A stretch of 19,384 bases of DNA from an uncultured Eubacteriales bacterium (GTDB lineage: Bacteria > Bacillota > Clostridia > Lachnospirales > Lachnospiraceae): contig UQVN01000033.1 of the NCBI GenBank assembly GCA_900544525.1, forward strand, positions 1 to 19,384. Reading direction: 5' to 3'. Positions 1 through 7,373 of this stretch are shown piece after piece. Within the stretch, counting starts at the first letter, position 1, and each line of letters starts with the position of its first letter. A program made the position numbers and the translations under genes. The notes below the pieces were generated by a model. That model made no database searches and was not told where the DNA came from. It saw nothing but the letters and a program-made list of their open reading frames with translations.

Positions 1-27
1 GCTTGTCTTTTTTTTAACGATATAGAC

Positions 28-810
28 CTATTGGCAAAAATCCAACACTTTTTTAAATTCTAACGTCCCACCAAAAAGATCTAAAGCACTTCCAATGGTA
101 ACATCTAGCGTTCCTTTACTTACTACTTTTAATTGTTCCAAATCTTTATAACTTCCGATTCCTCCTGCATATGTAATCGGTTTCTTATTCCAACTTCCTA
201 ACAAAGCAACTAACTCTTTTTCAATTCCTGATGCCTTTCCTTCCACATCTACTCCATGAATAAGAAATTCATCACAATACTCGGATAACTGTTCTAACAC
301 ATCTTCTGTCAAAATAATATCAGTAAATGTCTGCCAACGATCCGTTACAATATAATATTTCCCATCTTTTTTTCGACAGCTTAAATCAAGAACAAGGTGT
401 GTTCCTTCTTCATCAGACGTAATGGTACAAAGTTCTTTTAAATGCCCCCAATGAATAGAGCCATTTTGAAAAACATAAGAAGTCACAATTACATGGGATG
501 CCCCTTCCTCTAAAAAGAATTTTGCATTTTTGGAAGAAATCCCCCCTCCAATTTGCAATCCATTTGGATAGGCATGAAGTGCCTTTAGGGCTTGTTTTAC
601 ATCCTCCTCATAATACATGGTTCCTTCTTTATTCAATAAAATAATATGCCCTCCATATAACCCTAACTCTTTATAAAGATTTGCATAATAATCGCCACCT
701 TTTTCTGACACGAAATTTTCTTTTGCCTCATCTCCTTCATCTCTTAGACTCCCTCCAACAATCTGTTTTACCTTTCCATTATGAATATCAATACATGGTC
801 GAAATCGCAT
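28..810 (-). CDS. hisA: HisA, eukaryotic (His6) type: phosphoribosylformimino-AICAR-ribotide isomerase
   Basis: This cytosolic (beta/alpha)8-barrel enzyme would catalyse the fourth step of histidine biosynthesis, isomerising ProFAR to PRFAR. Visible landmarks in the 260-residue protein are the N-terminal CIDIHNGKVKQIVGG with the likely catalytic Asp8, GGGIS near residue 90, VIVTSYVF, DLSCRKKDG, WQTFTD, FLIHGVDVEG, ITYAGGIGS and a late phosphate-binding stretch TIGSALDLFGG. These match the yeast His6 pattern as I remember it (CIDLHNGEVKQIVGG, DLSCRK, HAADVEG, IGSSLDIFGG) and differ from the usual bacterial HisA. It starts 14 nt after the stop of the Crp/Fnr-like gene, so the two are probably co-transcribed. 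No other his genes are in the window. The stop is TAG at 28-30. Family assignment is firm; use in histidine synthesis is inferred from the family. Confidence 0.93.
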   Translation of the reverse strand: MRFRPCIDIHNGKVKQIVGGSLRDEGDEAKENFVSEKGGDYYANLYKELGLYGGHIILLNKEGTMYYEEDVKQALKALHAYPNGLQIGGGISSKNAKFFLEEGASHVIVTSYVFQNGSIHWGHLKELCTITSDEEGTHLVLDLSCRKKDGKYYIVTDRWQTFTDIILTEDVLEQLSEYCDEFLIHGVDVEGKASGIEKELVALLGSWNKKPITYAGGIGSYKDLEQLKVVSKGTLDVTIGSALDLFGGTLEFKKVLDFCQ

Positions 811-824
811 AGCTCTTAGCCTCC

Positions 825-1508
825 TTATCTCTCTTTTTCTTCTGCAAACATCTGCTTTAGTTCTTCTATCTTTTTAACTTTTAATTTTCCATAATGAATT
901 TCTAAAATTCCTGCCCTTTTTAACTCTCTTAATTCCCGACTGATAGTCACCCGACTCACTCCCATCAATGCGCCTATTTCCTCTTGTGTATGGGAAATCA
1001 CTCCTTCCCCTTTCTCATATTCACTTATCAGAAATTGAAGCAATCGTTTTTTTGCGCTTAAAAAAGAGATCTCATTGATTTGCATCGACAGCAAACGAAC
1101 CGTCTGTGATAAAGAACTCATAATGGACCAAGCAAGCATAGGCTTTTCCCCAAAACACTGTAAAATATTCTCTTTGCTAATCACAAGCACTTCACTCTCT
1201 TTTGTGGCAATGGCATTTGTCGTTCTAGGATGTCCTGCAAAAAAAGCTGCCTCTCCAAAGAGCATCTGCTTTTCATAAATGGCTAATGTTTTCTCAGTTC
1301 CATTTTCAGAAGATACAAAAATTTTTACTTGACCTTTTTTCAAATAGTAACACCAGTTTGCCTTTTCCTCTTGGCGATAAATCAATTCCTTTTCCCAATA
1401 TACCCTTGTAGCTGCAATCTCTGTCAACCGATTTAACAGTTCTTTTGATATCCATTTCTCTTGTTGCATTTCCATTTCCAATTGAATTTCTTTCCTCATT
1501 CCTTTCAT
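825..1508 (-). CDS. Crp/Fnr-family transcriptional regulator
   Basis: This is a one-component regulator with an N-terminal cyclic-nucleotide-binding-type beta barrel (about residues 25-140, including YYLKKGQVKIFV and LFGEAAFFAG) and a C-terminal winged helix-turn-helix (about 165-220). The recognition helix is visible as EEIGALMGVSRVTISRELREL. It lacks the clustered N-terminal cysteines of oxygen-sensing FNR, so an Fe-S sensor is unlikely; the effector is unknown. It is the first gene of a probable two-gene unit with the downstream hisA. It is divergent from the leuD-leuC cluster, so the roughly 200-nt spacer could hold its operators. The start is uncertain: GTG at 1511, ATG at 1508 and ATG at 1499 are all in frame and none has a strong ribosome-binding site. 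ATG 1508 was chosen provisionally. Confidence 0.9.
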   Translation of the reverse strand: MKGMRKEIQLEMEMQQEKWISKELLNRLTEIAATRVYWEKELIYRQEEKANWCYYLKKGQVKIFVSSENGTEKTLAIYEKQMLFGEAAFFAGHPRTTNAIATKESEVLVISKENILQCFGEKPMLAWSIMSSLSQTVRLLSMQINEISFLSAKKRLLQFLISEYEKGEGVISHTQEEIGALMGVSRVTISRELRELKRAGILEIHYGKLKVKKIEELKQMFAEEKER

Positions 1509-1641
1509 CACCCCAATCGTTTTGCTTTTTGACTTGTCTTATTATCATTCTTTCGTATTTTTTCTCTTTTCTGAAGTTTTTATGGAGATATGTTTCCCTT
1601 ATGAAATTTTATCTTGTTATTTTTTCATAATTGTATCATAA

Positions 1642-1670
1642 TTTACATTCTTTTCCTATCTTTTTATGCT
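1642..1670 (+). promoter_or_regulatory. Sigma-A promoter of the leuDC-leuDC cluster
   Basis: The -35 box TTTACA (1642-1647) and -10 box TATGCT (1665-1670) are separated by exactly 17 nt. The first start codon lies about 40 nt downstream, behind an AAAGGAGA ribosome-binding site. The leader is too short for a T-box or leader-peptide attenuator, so leucine-tRNA control is not evident. Confidence 0.72.
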
Positions 1671-1709
1671 ATGATAACAATAGTTTAATTATGGTTAAAG
1701 GAGAGTATT

Positions 1710-2189
1710 ATGTCAAAAGGAACGATTTTTAAATTTCATAATGATTTAGATACGGATCAAATTATTGCTAGTCAATATTTATTGTTACCAACCATCGACG
1801 AAATGAAGAGTCACACATTTGAATCGTTAGATCCAGATTTTCCAAAGAAAGTAAAGGAAGGGGATTTTGTAGTAGGCGGTGAAAACTTTGGTTGCGGTTC
1901 TTCTCGTGAACAAGCGCCAAGTGTTTTAAAAGCTCTTGGAGTAAAGGCCATTATCGCCAAATCCTTTGCCCGCATTTTCTTTCGCAACTCCATCAACATC
2001 GGTCTTCCTGTCCTCATCTGTAAAGAATTACCCGATGAAGTAAGCACTGGCGATGAGATGGAACTTTCTCTTTCAGAAGGAATCATCACGGTCAATGGAA
2101 AACAATATACTTGTACAAAATTAGCCCCTTATATGCAAAATATTTTAAACCAAGGTGGACTAATCGCATTTTTAAATAAGGAGGAATAA
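1710..2189 (+). CDS. leuD: LeuD-type hydro-lyase small subunit, copy 1
   Basis: This is the small (swivel-domain) subunit of an aconitase-superfamily dehydratase, the family of 3-isopropylmalate dehydratase. Its 159 residues carry the family hallmarks: DLDTDQIIASQYLLLPTIDE near the N terminus, NFGCGSSREQAP (about 58-70) and AKSFARIFFRNSINIGLPVL (about 82-101). In studied archaeal paralogues the residues following the conserved YL influence substrate choice; here they read YLLL. That is hydrophobic and unlike the YLRT reported for homoaconitase, which argues for a hydrophobic side chain on the substrate without proving isopropylmalate. It starts behind AAAGGAGA and is followed 3 nt later by the large subunit, whose ribosome-binding site lies in the last codons of this gene, suggesting translational coupling. 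Confidence 0.88.
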   Translation: MSKGTIFKFHNDLDTDQIIASQYLLLPTIDEMKSHTFESLDPDFPKKVKEGDFVVGGENFGCGSSREQAPSVLKALGVKAIIAKSFARIFFRNSINIGLPVLICKELPDEVSTGDEMELSLSEGIITVNGKQYTCTKLAPYMQNILNQGGLIAFLNKEE

Positions 2190-2192
2190 TCG

Positions 2193-3446
2193 ATGGGAAT
2201 GACAATTGCTGAAAAAATTATTGCACAAGCGGCTGGTGTTTCTTCTGTAAAGGCAGGAGATATCCATACCGTTACACTAGATAGAATGATGTCCAATGAT
2301 GGAACAACCCATTTGACAATCGATATGTTTTATCATCAATTAAAGCATCCAACCATTGCAGATCCAAACAAAGTTGTTTTCATCGTCGATCACAATATCC
2401 CCGCAGATAATCCAAAAACTGCCGCCTCACATAAAAAAATGCGAGACTTTGCAAGAGAATATAATATTGATTTTTGGGAAGGAAAAGGAGTTTGTCATCA
2501 GATTATGATGGAGCACTATGTCACTCCTGGGGAACTTATCTTTGGGGCTGATAGTCATACTTGTACTTATGGGGCTTTAGGTGCTTTTGGAACGGGTGTT
2601 GGCTGTACTGATTTATTATATGCTCTTGTGACTGGTACTTCTTGGGTGCTTGTTCCAGAGACGATTAAATTCAACCTCGTTGGAGAGCTAAAAGAAGGCG
2701 TTTATCCAAGGGATTTAATGCTAACAATTATTCGGGAAATCGGAGCAAATGGTGCCAACTACCAAGTGATGGAATTTACGGGCGAGGGCGCTTCTAACCT
2801 TAGTATTAATGATCGCATTGTCCTTTGTAACCTTGCCGTAGAAGCAGGCGCAAAAACGGCTATTTTTGAACCGGATGAGAAAGCATTAAACTATTTAGAA
2901 GAACATGGTGGTAGAAAACCAAAATCCATGCTAAAAAGCGATGCAGATGCTCATTATAAAAAAGAATATACGTTTGATTTATCAAAAATCGAACCAGTCG
3001 TTGCCCGTCCGGATTTTGTGGACGATGTAGTACCTGCCAAAGAAACCTTTGGCGTAAAAATTGACGAAGCTTTCGTTGGCTCTTGTAATAACGGAAGAAT
3101 TGATGAATTACGCACGGTGGCTTCCATTTTAAAAGGAAAAAAGGTAGCAGAACACGTTCGTTTTATTATCGCTCCAGCTAGCAATGATGTGTATCTTCAA
3201 GCCATGAAAGAAGGACTCATTGATATTTTTATGGAAGCGGGCGCTATGGTCGTCAATAGCAACTGTAGTGTTTGTTGGGGTGGTTGCCAAGGTGTTATTG
3301 GGGAAAATGAAGTATTAATTAGCACAGGAACTCGTAACTTTAAAGGGCGTGCAGGCGCTCCAAGTTCTAAAGTATACTTAGCCTCTGCTGCAACCGTTGC
3401 CGCCTCTGCCATCCAAGGTCAGATTCTAACAGCGGATCAATTATAA
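2193..3446 (+). CDS. leuC: LeuC-type hydro-lyase large subunit, copy 1
   Basis: This is the large [4Fe-4S] subunit of an isopropylmalate-dehydratase-like enzyme (417 residues). The cluster ligands are C298, C358 and C361, the 60 + 3 spacing of the LeuC family. They sit in GSCNNGR and NCSVCWGG; the first motif has Asn where most relatives, including copy 2 here, have Thr (GSCTNGR). The active-site segments VDHNIPADN, GADSHTCTYGALGAFGTGVG and the late GRAGAPSSKVYLAS are present. Start ATG 2193 has AAGGAGG 8 nt upstream. With LeuD copy 1 it should form the heteromeric holoenzyme. The substrate may be 3-isopropylmalate or a related 2-hydroxy diacid such as citramalate or 2,3-dimethylmalate; no leuA or leuB nearby settles the point. 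Confidence 0.88.
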   Translation: MGMTIAEKIIAQAAGVSSVKAGDIHTVTLDRMMSNDGTTHLTIDMFYHQLKHPTIADPNKVVFIVDHNIPADNPKTAASHKKMRDFAREYNIDFWEGKGVCHQIMMEHYVTPGELIFGADSHTCTYGALGAFGTGVGCTDLLYALVTGTSWVLVPETIKFNLVGELKEGVYPRDLMLTIIREIGANGANYQVMEFTGEGASNLSINDRIVLCNLAVEAGAKTAIFEPDEKALNYLEEHGGRKPKSMLKSDADAHYKKEYTFDLSKIEPVVARPDFVDDVVPAKETFGVKIDEAFVGSCNNGRIDELRTVASILKGKKVAEHVRFIIAPASNDVYLQAMKEGLIDIFMEAGAMVVNSNCSVCWGGCQGVIGENEVLISTGTRNFKGRAGAPSSKVYLASAATVAASAIQGQILTADQL

Positions 3447-3482
3447 AATAGTAGTAATCCTAAAAAATGGAGGTTTCCTTTT

Positions 3483-4001
3483 ATGAATACGAATACAGAA
3501 CACGAAAAGATAGAACATAAAATTTGGGTATTAGGCGACGATATTGATACGGATATTATTATTCCAACAGAATATCTAGCCCTCCCAACAATCGATGATA
3601 TGAAACAATATGCCTTCTCTCCTCTTCGTCCAGAGTTGGCGGGGCAAATAAAAGAAGGCGATGTCATTGTAGCAGGAAAAAACTTTGGCTGTGGTTCTTC
3701 TAGAGAGCAGGCACCTGAAATTATTAAAGCACTTGGAATTAAAGCTGTTATCGCCAAATCCTTTGCTCGCATTTTCTTTCGAAACTCAATTAATAACGGA
3801 CTTTTGTTAATTGAAAATGATCAGTTACAAGAAGATATCAAAGAGGGCGATACTTTAGAAATTCGCTTAAATGATGCCATTATTTGCCATGAGAAATCTT
3901 ATAAAATCGCCCCTCTTCCAGATAATCTTTTGGAAATTATTGAAGCGGGTGGACTTGTCAATGCTATGCGCAAGAAAAATGGCCTAGATAGTAAAGAATA
4001 A
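3483..4001 (+). CDS. leuD: LeuD-type hydro-lyase small subunit, copy 2
   Basis: This is a second small subunit of the same superfamily, 172 residues. It has an N-terminal extension of about a dozen charged residues before the conserved WVLGDDIDTDIIIPTEYLAL. It keeps NFGCGSSREQAP and AKSFARIFFRNSINNGLLL. The specificity-loop residues read YLAL, different from YLLL in copy 1, so the two enzymes may prefer different substrates. It begins 36 nt after LeuC copy 1 with a GGAGG ribosome-binding site and no visible terminator between, so it is probably in the same transcript. The two small subunits are clearly homologous but diverged outside the motifs, indicating an old duplication or separate acquisition rather than a recent tandem copy. 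Confidence 0.88.
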   Translation: MNTNTEHEKIEHKIWVLGDDIDTDIIIPTEYLALPTIDDMKQYAFSPLRPELAGQIKEGDVIVAGKNFGCGSSREQAPEIIKALGIKAVIAKSFARIFFRNSINNGLLLIENDQLQEDIKEGDTLEIRLNDAIICHEKSYKIAPLPDNLLEIIEAGGLVNAMRKKNGLDSKE

Positions 4002-4062
4002 CAACAATAAAACCACGTCTTGCGAGATTTTCACATAAATCACATCAATTAGGAGGTTCTTT

Positions 4063-5322
4063 ATGGGACATACAATCATTGAAAAAATCGTACAACAAAA
4101 CACAGGCCTTTCTTCTGTGTCCGCTGGCGATATTGTCACAGTAAATGTAGATCGTGTTATGATACATGATATTTTTATTCCTTTTGTCGCAGAAAAATTT
4201 GAAGAAATGGGATTCCAAAAACTTTGGGATCCAGATAAAATTGTTTTAATTTATGATCACCTTGTTCCTGCTTCTGTAACCGACGACGTCCGTCATTGGA
4301 AAATTGGTGATGCTTTTGCTAAAAAATACGGATTGACTCATGTCCATCGTTCGGATGGAATCTGCCATCAATTGATGACAGAAGCTGGTTATGTAAAACC
4401 TGCCAATATTGTATTTGGAACGGATAGCCATACAACAACGTATGGTGCTGTTGGAGCTTTTTCTTCTGGAATCGGTTATACAGAAATGGCAAGTATTCTT
4501 GGCACAGGAACCATGTGGATTAAAGTTCCTGAAACCATTAAAGTCACAATTAATGGTAATTTGCATCCAAATGTTACCTCAAAAGATATTATTTTACGTT
4601 TAATTGGGGATCTAGGAGCAGATGGTGCCACCTATCGCTCATTAGAATTTACAGGAGATACCATTGAATCCATGTCCATCGCAAGTCGTATGACCATTGC
4701 TAATATGGCTATTGAAGCGGGTGCAAAATGTGCCTTGTTTACACCTGATCAAAAGACAGCAGACTATTGTAATATGGAATTAACGGAAAAAGAAAAACAG
4801 TTATACGGAGATTCTGACGCCATTTATTGTAAAGAAATTACATATAATGCAGAAGATTTCGTGCCTGTCATGGCATGCCCATCTCAAGTAGATAACATTC
4901 ATAATGTAGCAGAAATAGAAGGAACTCCTATTGATCAAGTATTTATCGGTTCTTGTACCAATGGTCGTCTAGAAGATTTAGAAATGGCTGCCTCTGTTTT
5001 AAAAGATAAAAAAGTTTCGCCTTTTGTTAAATTAATTATCACACCTGCCAGCCGTAAAATTTATCAAGATGCTCTTAAAAATGGAACTCTATCCATTTTA
5101 GCTGAGGCTGGTGCTATTATCACTCACCCTAGCTGTGGTCTCTGCTGTGGTAGAGCAGGTGGAATTTTAAGCGATGGGGAACGAGTGGTTGCCACAAACA
5201 ATCGAAACTTCTTAGGACGTATGGGAACTTCTAAGGTAGAAATTTATTTAGCCTCTCCACTGACTGCTGCTACTTGTGCCTTAACTGGTAAAATTACGAT
5301 TCCTTCTTTGGAAATAGAATAA
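4063..5322 (+). CDS. leuC: LeuC-type hydro-lyase large subunit, copy 2
   Basis: This is the partner of LeuD copy 2, a 419-residue [4Fe-4S] large subunit. Cluster ligands C298, C358 and C361 fall at the same residue numbers as in copy 1, in GSCTNGR and PSCGLCCGRAGG, with an extra Cys at 362. Other family landmarks are YDHLVPASVTDD, FGTDSHTTTYGAVGAFSSGI and FLGRMGTSKVEIYLASP. The gene has an AGGAGG ribosome-binding site and lies 61 nt after LeuD copy 2. It closes the four-gene cluster; no simple plus-strand terminator with a clean T-tract follows directly, and a repeat-rich gap begins instead. As for copy 1, dehydratase chemistry is well supported while the exact substrate is not. Confidence 0.88.
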   Translation: MGHTIIEKIVQQNTGLSSVSAGDIVTVNVDRVMIHDIFIPFVAEKFEEMGFQKLWDPDKIVLIYDHLVPASVTDDVRHWKIGDAFAKKYGLTHVHRSDGICHQLMTEAGYVKPANIVFGTDSHTTTYGAVGAFSSGIGYTEMASILGTGTMWIKVPETIKVTINGNLHPNVTSKDIILRLIGDLGADGATYRSLEFTGDTIESMSIASRMTIANMAIEAGAKCALFTPDQKTADYCNMELTEKEKQLYGDSDAIYCKEITYNAEDFVPVMACPSQVDNIHNVAEIEGTPIDQVFIGSCTNGRLEDLEMAASVLKDKKVSPFVKLIITPASRKIYQDALKNGTLSILAEAGAIITHPSCGLCCGRAGGILSDGERVVATNNRNFLGRMGTSKVEIYLASPLTAATCALTGKITIPSLEIE

Positions 5323-5342
5323 CTTACCTTTGCAAACAAGAA

Positions 5343-5401
5343 CAAAGTGTGCATTGCACACTCTTCACGACTTTAAGTTACTTCTAGCAATGCACACTTT
5401 G
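5343..5401. repeat. 15-bp perfect inverted repeat with 29-nt loop
   Basis: Arms 5343-5357 (CAAAGTGTGCATTGC) and 5387-5401 are exact reverse complements. The left arm overlaps a near-palindrome, GTGTGCATTGCACAC, and a related TGTGCATCGTTCACAC occurs at about 5446-5461, so the segment contains degenerate copies of one motif. It lies 20 nt after leuC copy 2 and could act as a 3' mRNA-stabilising or Rho-type termination structure. A dispersed intergenic repeat element is an alternative. Confidence 0.75.
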
Positions 5402-5469
5402 CCGCGCGCGAGCAGTTTGCGAAGCAAAATTATCTTCTTTGCGAGCTGTGCATCGTTCACACGTAGTGC

Positions 5470-5538
5470 TTTTTTATTTCATAGGAAATGGCACTTTTAC
5501 AAATTAATGTAACAAGGTGTTTCCTATGAAATAAAAAA
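5470..5538. repeat. 19-bp perfect inverted repeat
   Basis: Arms 5470-5488 (TTTTTTATTTCATAGGAAA) and 5520-5538 pair perfectly around a 31-nt loop that itself has partial symmetry (TTAC ... GTAA). Just outside, GTGC (5466-5469) can pair with GCAC (5542-5545) after a short bulge. The right arm includes the T-tract of the adjacent minus-strand terminator. Confidence 0.8.
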
Positions 5539-5566
5539 ATAGCACCCTGCTGCGATTCAGGGTGCT
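5531..5566 (-). terminator. Orphan minus-strand intrinsic terminator
   Basis: The hairpin AGCACCCTG / CAGGGTGCT (5541-5549 with 5558-5566, 8-nt loop) is followed on the minus strand by ATTTTTTTATTT. No minus-strand gene lies directly upstream of it (toward higher coordinates), so it either ends an unannotated short transcript or is a leftover of rearrangement. Confidence 0.6.
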
Positions 5567-5720
5567 TATAAATGAGGGGGAGAGGATTCAAATATATGAA
5601 AAGCTCTTACAAGTATTACTATACACAATAATTGTGTCCAATCTATGTTTTTTCTATAAAAATTCCTTAAACATCTTTAACTTTTTCTATGAAATTTCTT
5701 TCGATTTTATGTTTTACCAT

Positions 5721-5749
5721 TTGATTTCTCAATTCTCATATGATAGAAT
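5721..5749 (+). promoter_or_regulatory. Sigma-A promoter of the GNAT gene
   Basis: TTGATT (5721-5726) and TAGAAT (5744-5749) with 17-nt spacing; transcription would begin about 35 nt before the acetyltransferase start codon. Confidence 0.68.
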
Positions 5750-5791
5750 AAGAAAACTAGTGGAACAAAGCTTGAGAAAGGTTGTGATATT

Positions 5792-6352
5792 ATGAAAACA
5801 CTAGAAACCAAACGAACTATTCTAAGAAATTGGAAACCAGAGGACGCTACCGATATTTATGCTTATGCTTCAAATCCTAAGGTTGGCCCTATGGCAGGTT
5901 GGAAGCCTCATGAAACACTGGAAGAATCCAAAGAAATTCTTTCTCTCTTCCTAAAAGAAAAAGAAACCCTTGCCATCGAATTAAAGTCCACTCATAAAGT
6001 AATAGGCTCTGTTGGGCTTCATCACCGCACTTATGCTGAATTTGGAGATATATTAGAGCTTGGTTATGTACTCTCTGAAAACTACTGGGGACAAGGTATT
6101 ATGCCAGAAGTTGTACAAGCAGTTCTTTCTTATGCTTTTATGGATTGTGGCCATGACCGCATTTTCGTAGCACATTTTTCAAACAACAGTCAATCCAAAC
6201 GAGTGATTGAAAAATCGGGCTTTCATTTTCTAAAAAAGCTTTCCACAAACAGGAAAGATTCCTCTGGAAACCCTATGGATGATTATTTTTATGAACTGAC
6301 AAAAGAAGAATACATAAAACTTCTTAAATCACAAGAATCAATACCGTCATAA
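5792..6352 (+). CDS. GNAT-family N-acetyltransferase (RimJ/RimL-like)
   Basis: This is a 186-residue cytosolic acetyltransferase of the RimJ/RimL branch, which transfers acetyl from acetyl-CoA to an amine, often a protein N terminus or a small molecule. It opens with the typical LETKRTILRNWKPEDATDIY, has the beta-strand segment IGSVGLHHR around residues 71-80, GYVLSENYWGQG and the acetyl-CoA pyrophosphate loop WGQGIMPEVV (about 103-112), and the C-terminal SKRVIEKSGFHF. It has its own promoter and a GAAAGG ribosome-binding site about 10 nt before the ATG. Its last 29 nt overlap the end of the convergent permease gene. The substrate cannot be told from sequence. Confidence 0.9.
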   Translation: MKTLETKRTILRNWKPEDATDIYAYASNPKVGPMAGWKPHETLEESKEILSLFLKEKETLAIELKSTHKVIGSVGLHHRTYAEFGDILELGYVLSENYWGQGIMPEVVQAVLSYAFMDCGHDRIFVAHFSNNSQSKRVIEKSGFHFLKKLSTNRKDSSGNPMDDYFYELTKEEYIKLLKSQESIPS

Positions 6353-7241
6353 TAATCATACTAATAATAACTGAAATAGAATTTGTCATACTAGAAAGCT
6401 CTGTATCCCCATTACATTTTTCAGTAAAAACACAAGCTAACGATGCCAATGGTGCAAAACTGATGACTGCTAATGTCTTTCTAACATCTTCAGCAAATGG
6501 TAGACTATAGTATAATACAAGTGCCATTACCGCTGAAAAAAGATAACGAACGGCTAATAAAGAAAATACTTTTTTTAGATATTCTTTATTCGTATGAATT
6601 TCTAACATCATTCCAATCATCATCATGGATAAAAATCCATTGGCATTCCCTATTGTAGTGCTTAATTGATTCACAAAAGCAGGGAATGGCACTTCGAAAG
6701 ATTTCATAATAACTGCAATTAAGTAACAATCAAACGGAACAGAGCAAAATAACTTTTTACACGTTTGTTTGATATTGATTTTCTCTCCTTGTCCATTTTC
6801 AATAACTCCAGATGCAACAGCATAAGTTCCCCCTGTACACATAATGGAATTACCTGCATCAAAAAGACAAGTAACAATAACACCAATAGGACCTAAAAAA
6901 CCTTGAGCATATGGCAATGTAAAACATCCAATATTATATCCTGCACTGTTACACATCCAATAGATCTTATCTTCTTTTGATTTCTTTCTACATATCAGAA
7001 AAGCAATTGCTAAAAGCCCTACATTCCCTAAAAATCCTACTAATAAGATAAAAAATAATTGCCCCGATAATTGTTCTACTTGGTTAAAGCTAGATAAAAT
7101 AGCAGCTGGCAATGTAATATTTAACACAATCTTAGAGATCGTTTTATGCTCTCCTTCTTTAAAAAATCCAATTTTCTTTAAAAAATAGGCAAGACAAATA
7201 ATTAAAATATAAGTCCCCGCCTTAATAAATACTTCAGTCAT
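6324..7241 (-). CDS. AEC (auxin efflux carrier)-family permease
   Basis: This is a 305-residue integral membrane protein with about ten hydrophobic helices covering almost the whole length. Family features include the first-helix region with LAYFLKKIGFF, the conserved LNITLPAAILSSFNQ near residues 42-56, a mid-protein break near CNSAGYNIGCFTLPYAQG (about 96-113) and a final pore segment. AEC carriers move organic anions such as malate or other small carboxylates; the substrate here is unknown. It begins behind AAAAGGAG. I could not identify a clear promoter in the 194-nt gap to rplA, and read-through from the ribosomal operon would have to cross a strong terminator. The 3' end overlaps the acetyltransferase by 29 nt, so no terminator lies between them. 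Confidence 0.88.
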   Translation of the reverse strand: MTEVFIKAGTYILIICLAYFLKKIGFFKEGEHKTISKIVLNITLPAAILSSFNQVEQLSGQLFFILLVGFLGNVGLLAIAFLICRKKSKEDKIYWMCNSAGYNIGCFTLPYAQGFLGPIGVIVTCLFDAGNSIMCTGGTYAVASGVIENGQGEKINIKQTCKKLFCSVPFDCYLIAVIMKSFEVPFPAFVNQLSTTIGNANGFLSMMMIGMMLEIHTNKEYLKKVFSLLAVRYLFSAVMALVLYYSLPFAEDVRKTLAVISFAPLASLACVFTEKCNGDTELSSMTNSISVIISMIIMTVLILVI

Positions 7242-7320
7242 TTCAGACTCCTTTTCTCTTATCTATTCATTTTTTATTAAAAACTATCTATTCTATGATC
7301 GAACAAAGTATGCTTCATAC

Positions 7321-7373
7321 GCAGTTTTTTTATGTTATAGAAAACTTTATTTCCGACAACATAAAAAAACTGC
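7321..7373. repeat. 16-bp perfect inverted repeat overlapping the rplA terminator
   Basis: Arms 7321-7336 (GCAGTTTTTTTATGTT) and 7358-7373 are exact reverse complements with a 21-nt loop. The right arm contains the T-tract and the last four stem bases of the terminator that follows rplA, so the two hairpins are mutually exclusive. Confidence 0.8.

Larger units (their letters stand above)
5323..5791. other. 469-nt repeat-rich intergenic region
   Basis: I see no convincing gene here. In order it holds: a 15-bp inverted repeat (5343-5401), a GC-rich patch with alternating CG (about 5401-5455) unlike the surrounding AT-rich DNA, a 19-bp inverted repeat (5470-5538), a minus-strand terminator-like hairpin (5531-5566), an AT-rich stretch, and the promoter of the acetyltransferase (5721-5749). 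Two open frames, 5330-5512 and 5562-5795, run through these structures; neither has a ribosome-binding site or recognisable content, so they are not called. Confidence 0.7.

Noticed and set aside
1512..1709. T-box or leucine leader-peptide attenuator before the leuDC cluster
   Set aside because: The leader downstream of the promoter is only about 35 nt, with no terminator/antiterminator pair and no T-box sequence.
1710..5322. Homoaconitase for lysine synthesis as the function of one LeuDC pair
   Set aside because: The small-subunit loops read YLLL and YLAL, not the YLRT reported for homoaconitase, and no lysine-pathway genes are nearby. It is not excluded, only unsupported.
5330..5512. 60-codon open frame after the second leuC
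   Set aside because: It has no ribosome-binding site and runs through the inverted repeat and GC-rich patch; the composition looks like translated repeat rather than protein.
5562..5795. 77-codon open frame ahead of the acetyltransferase
   Set aside because: It would start at GTG inside a terminator stem and contains the acetyltransferase promoter; its content is just AT-rich sequence read as Phe/Ile/Tyr.
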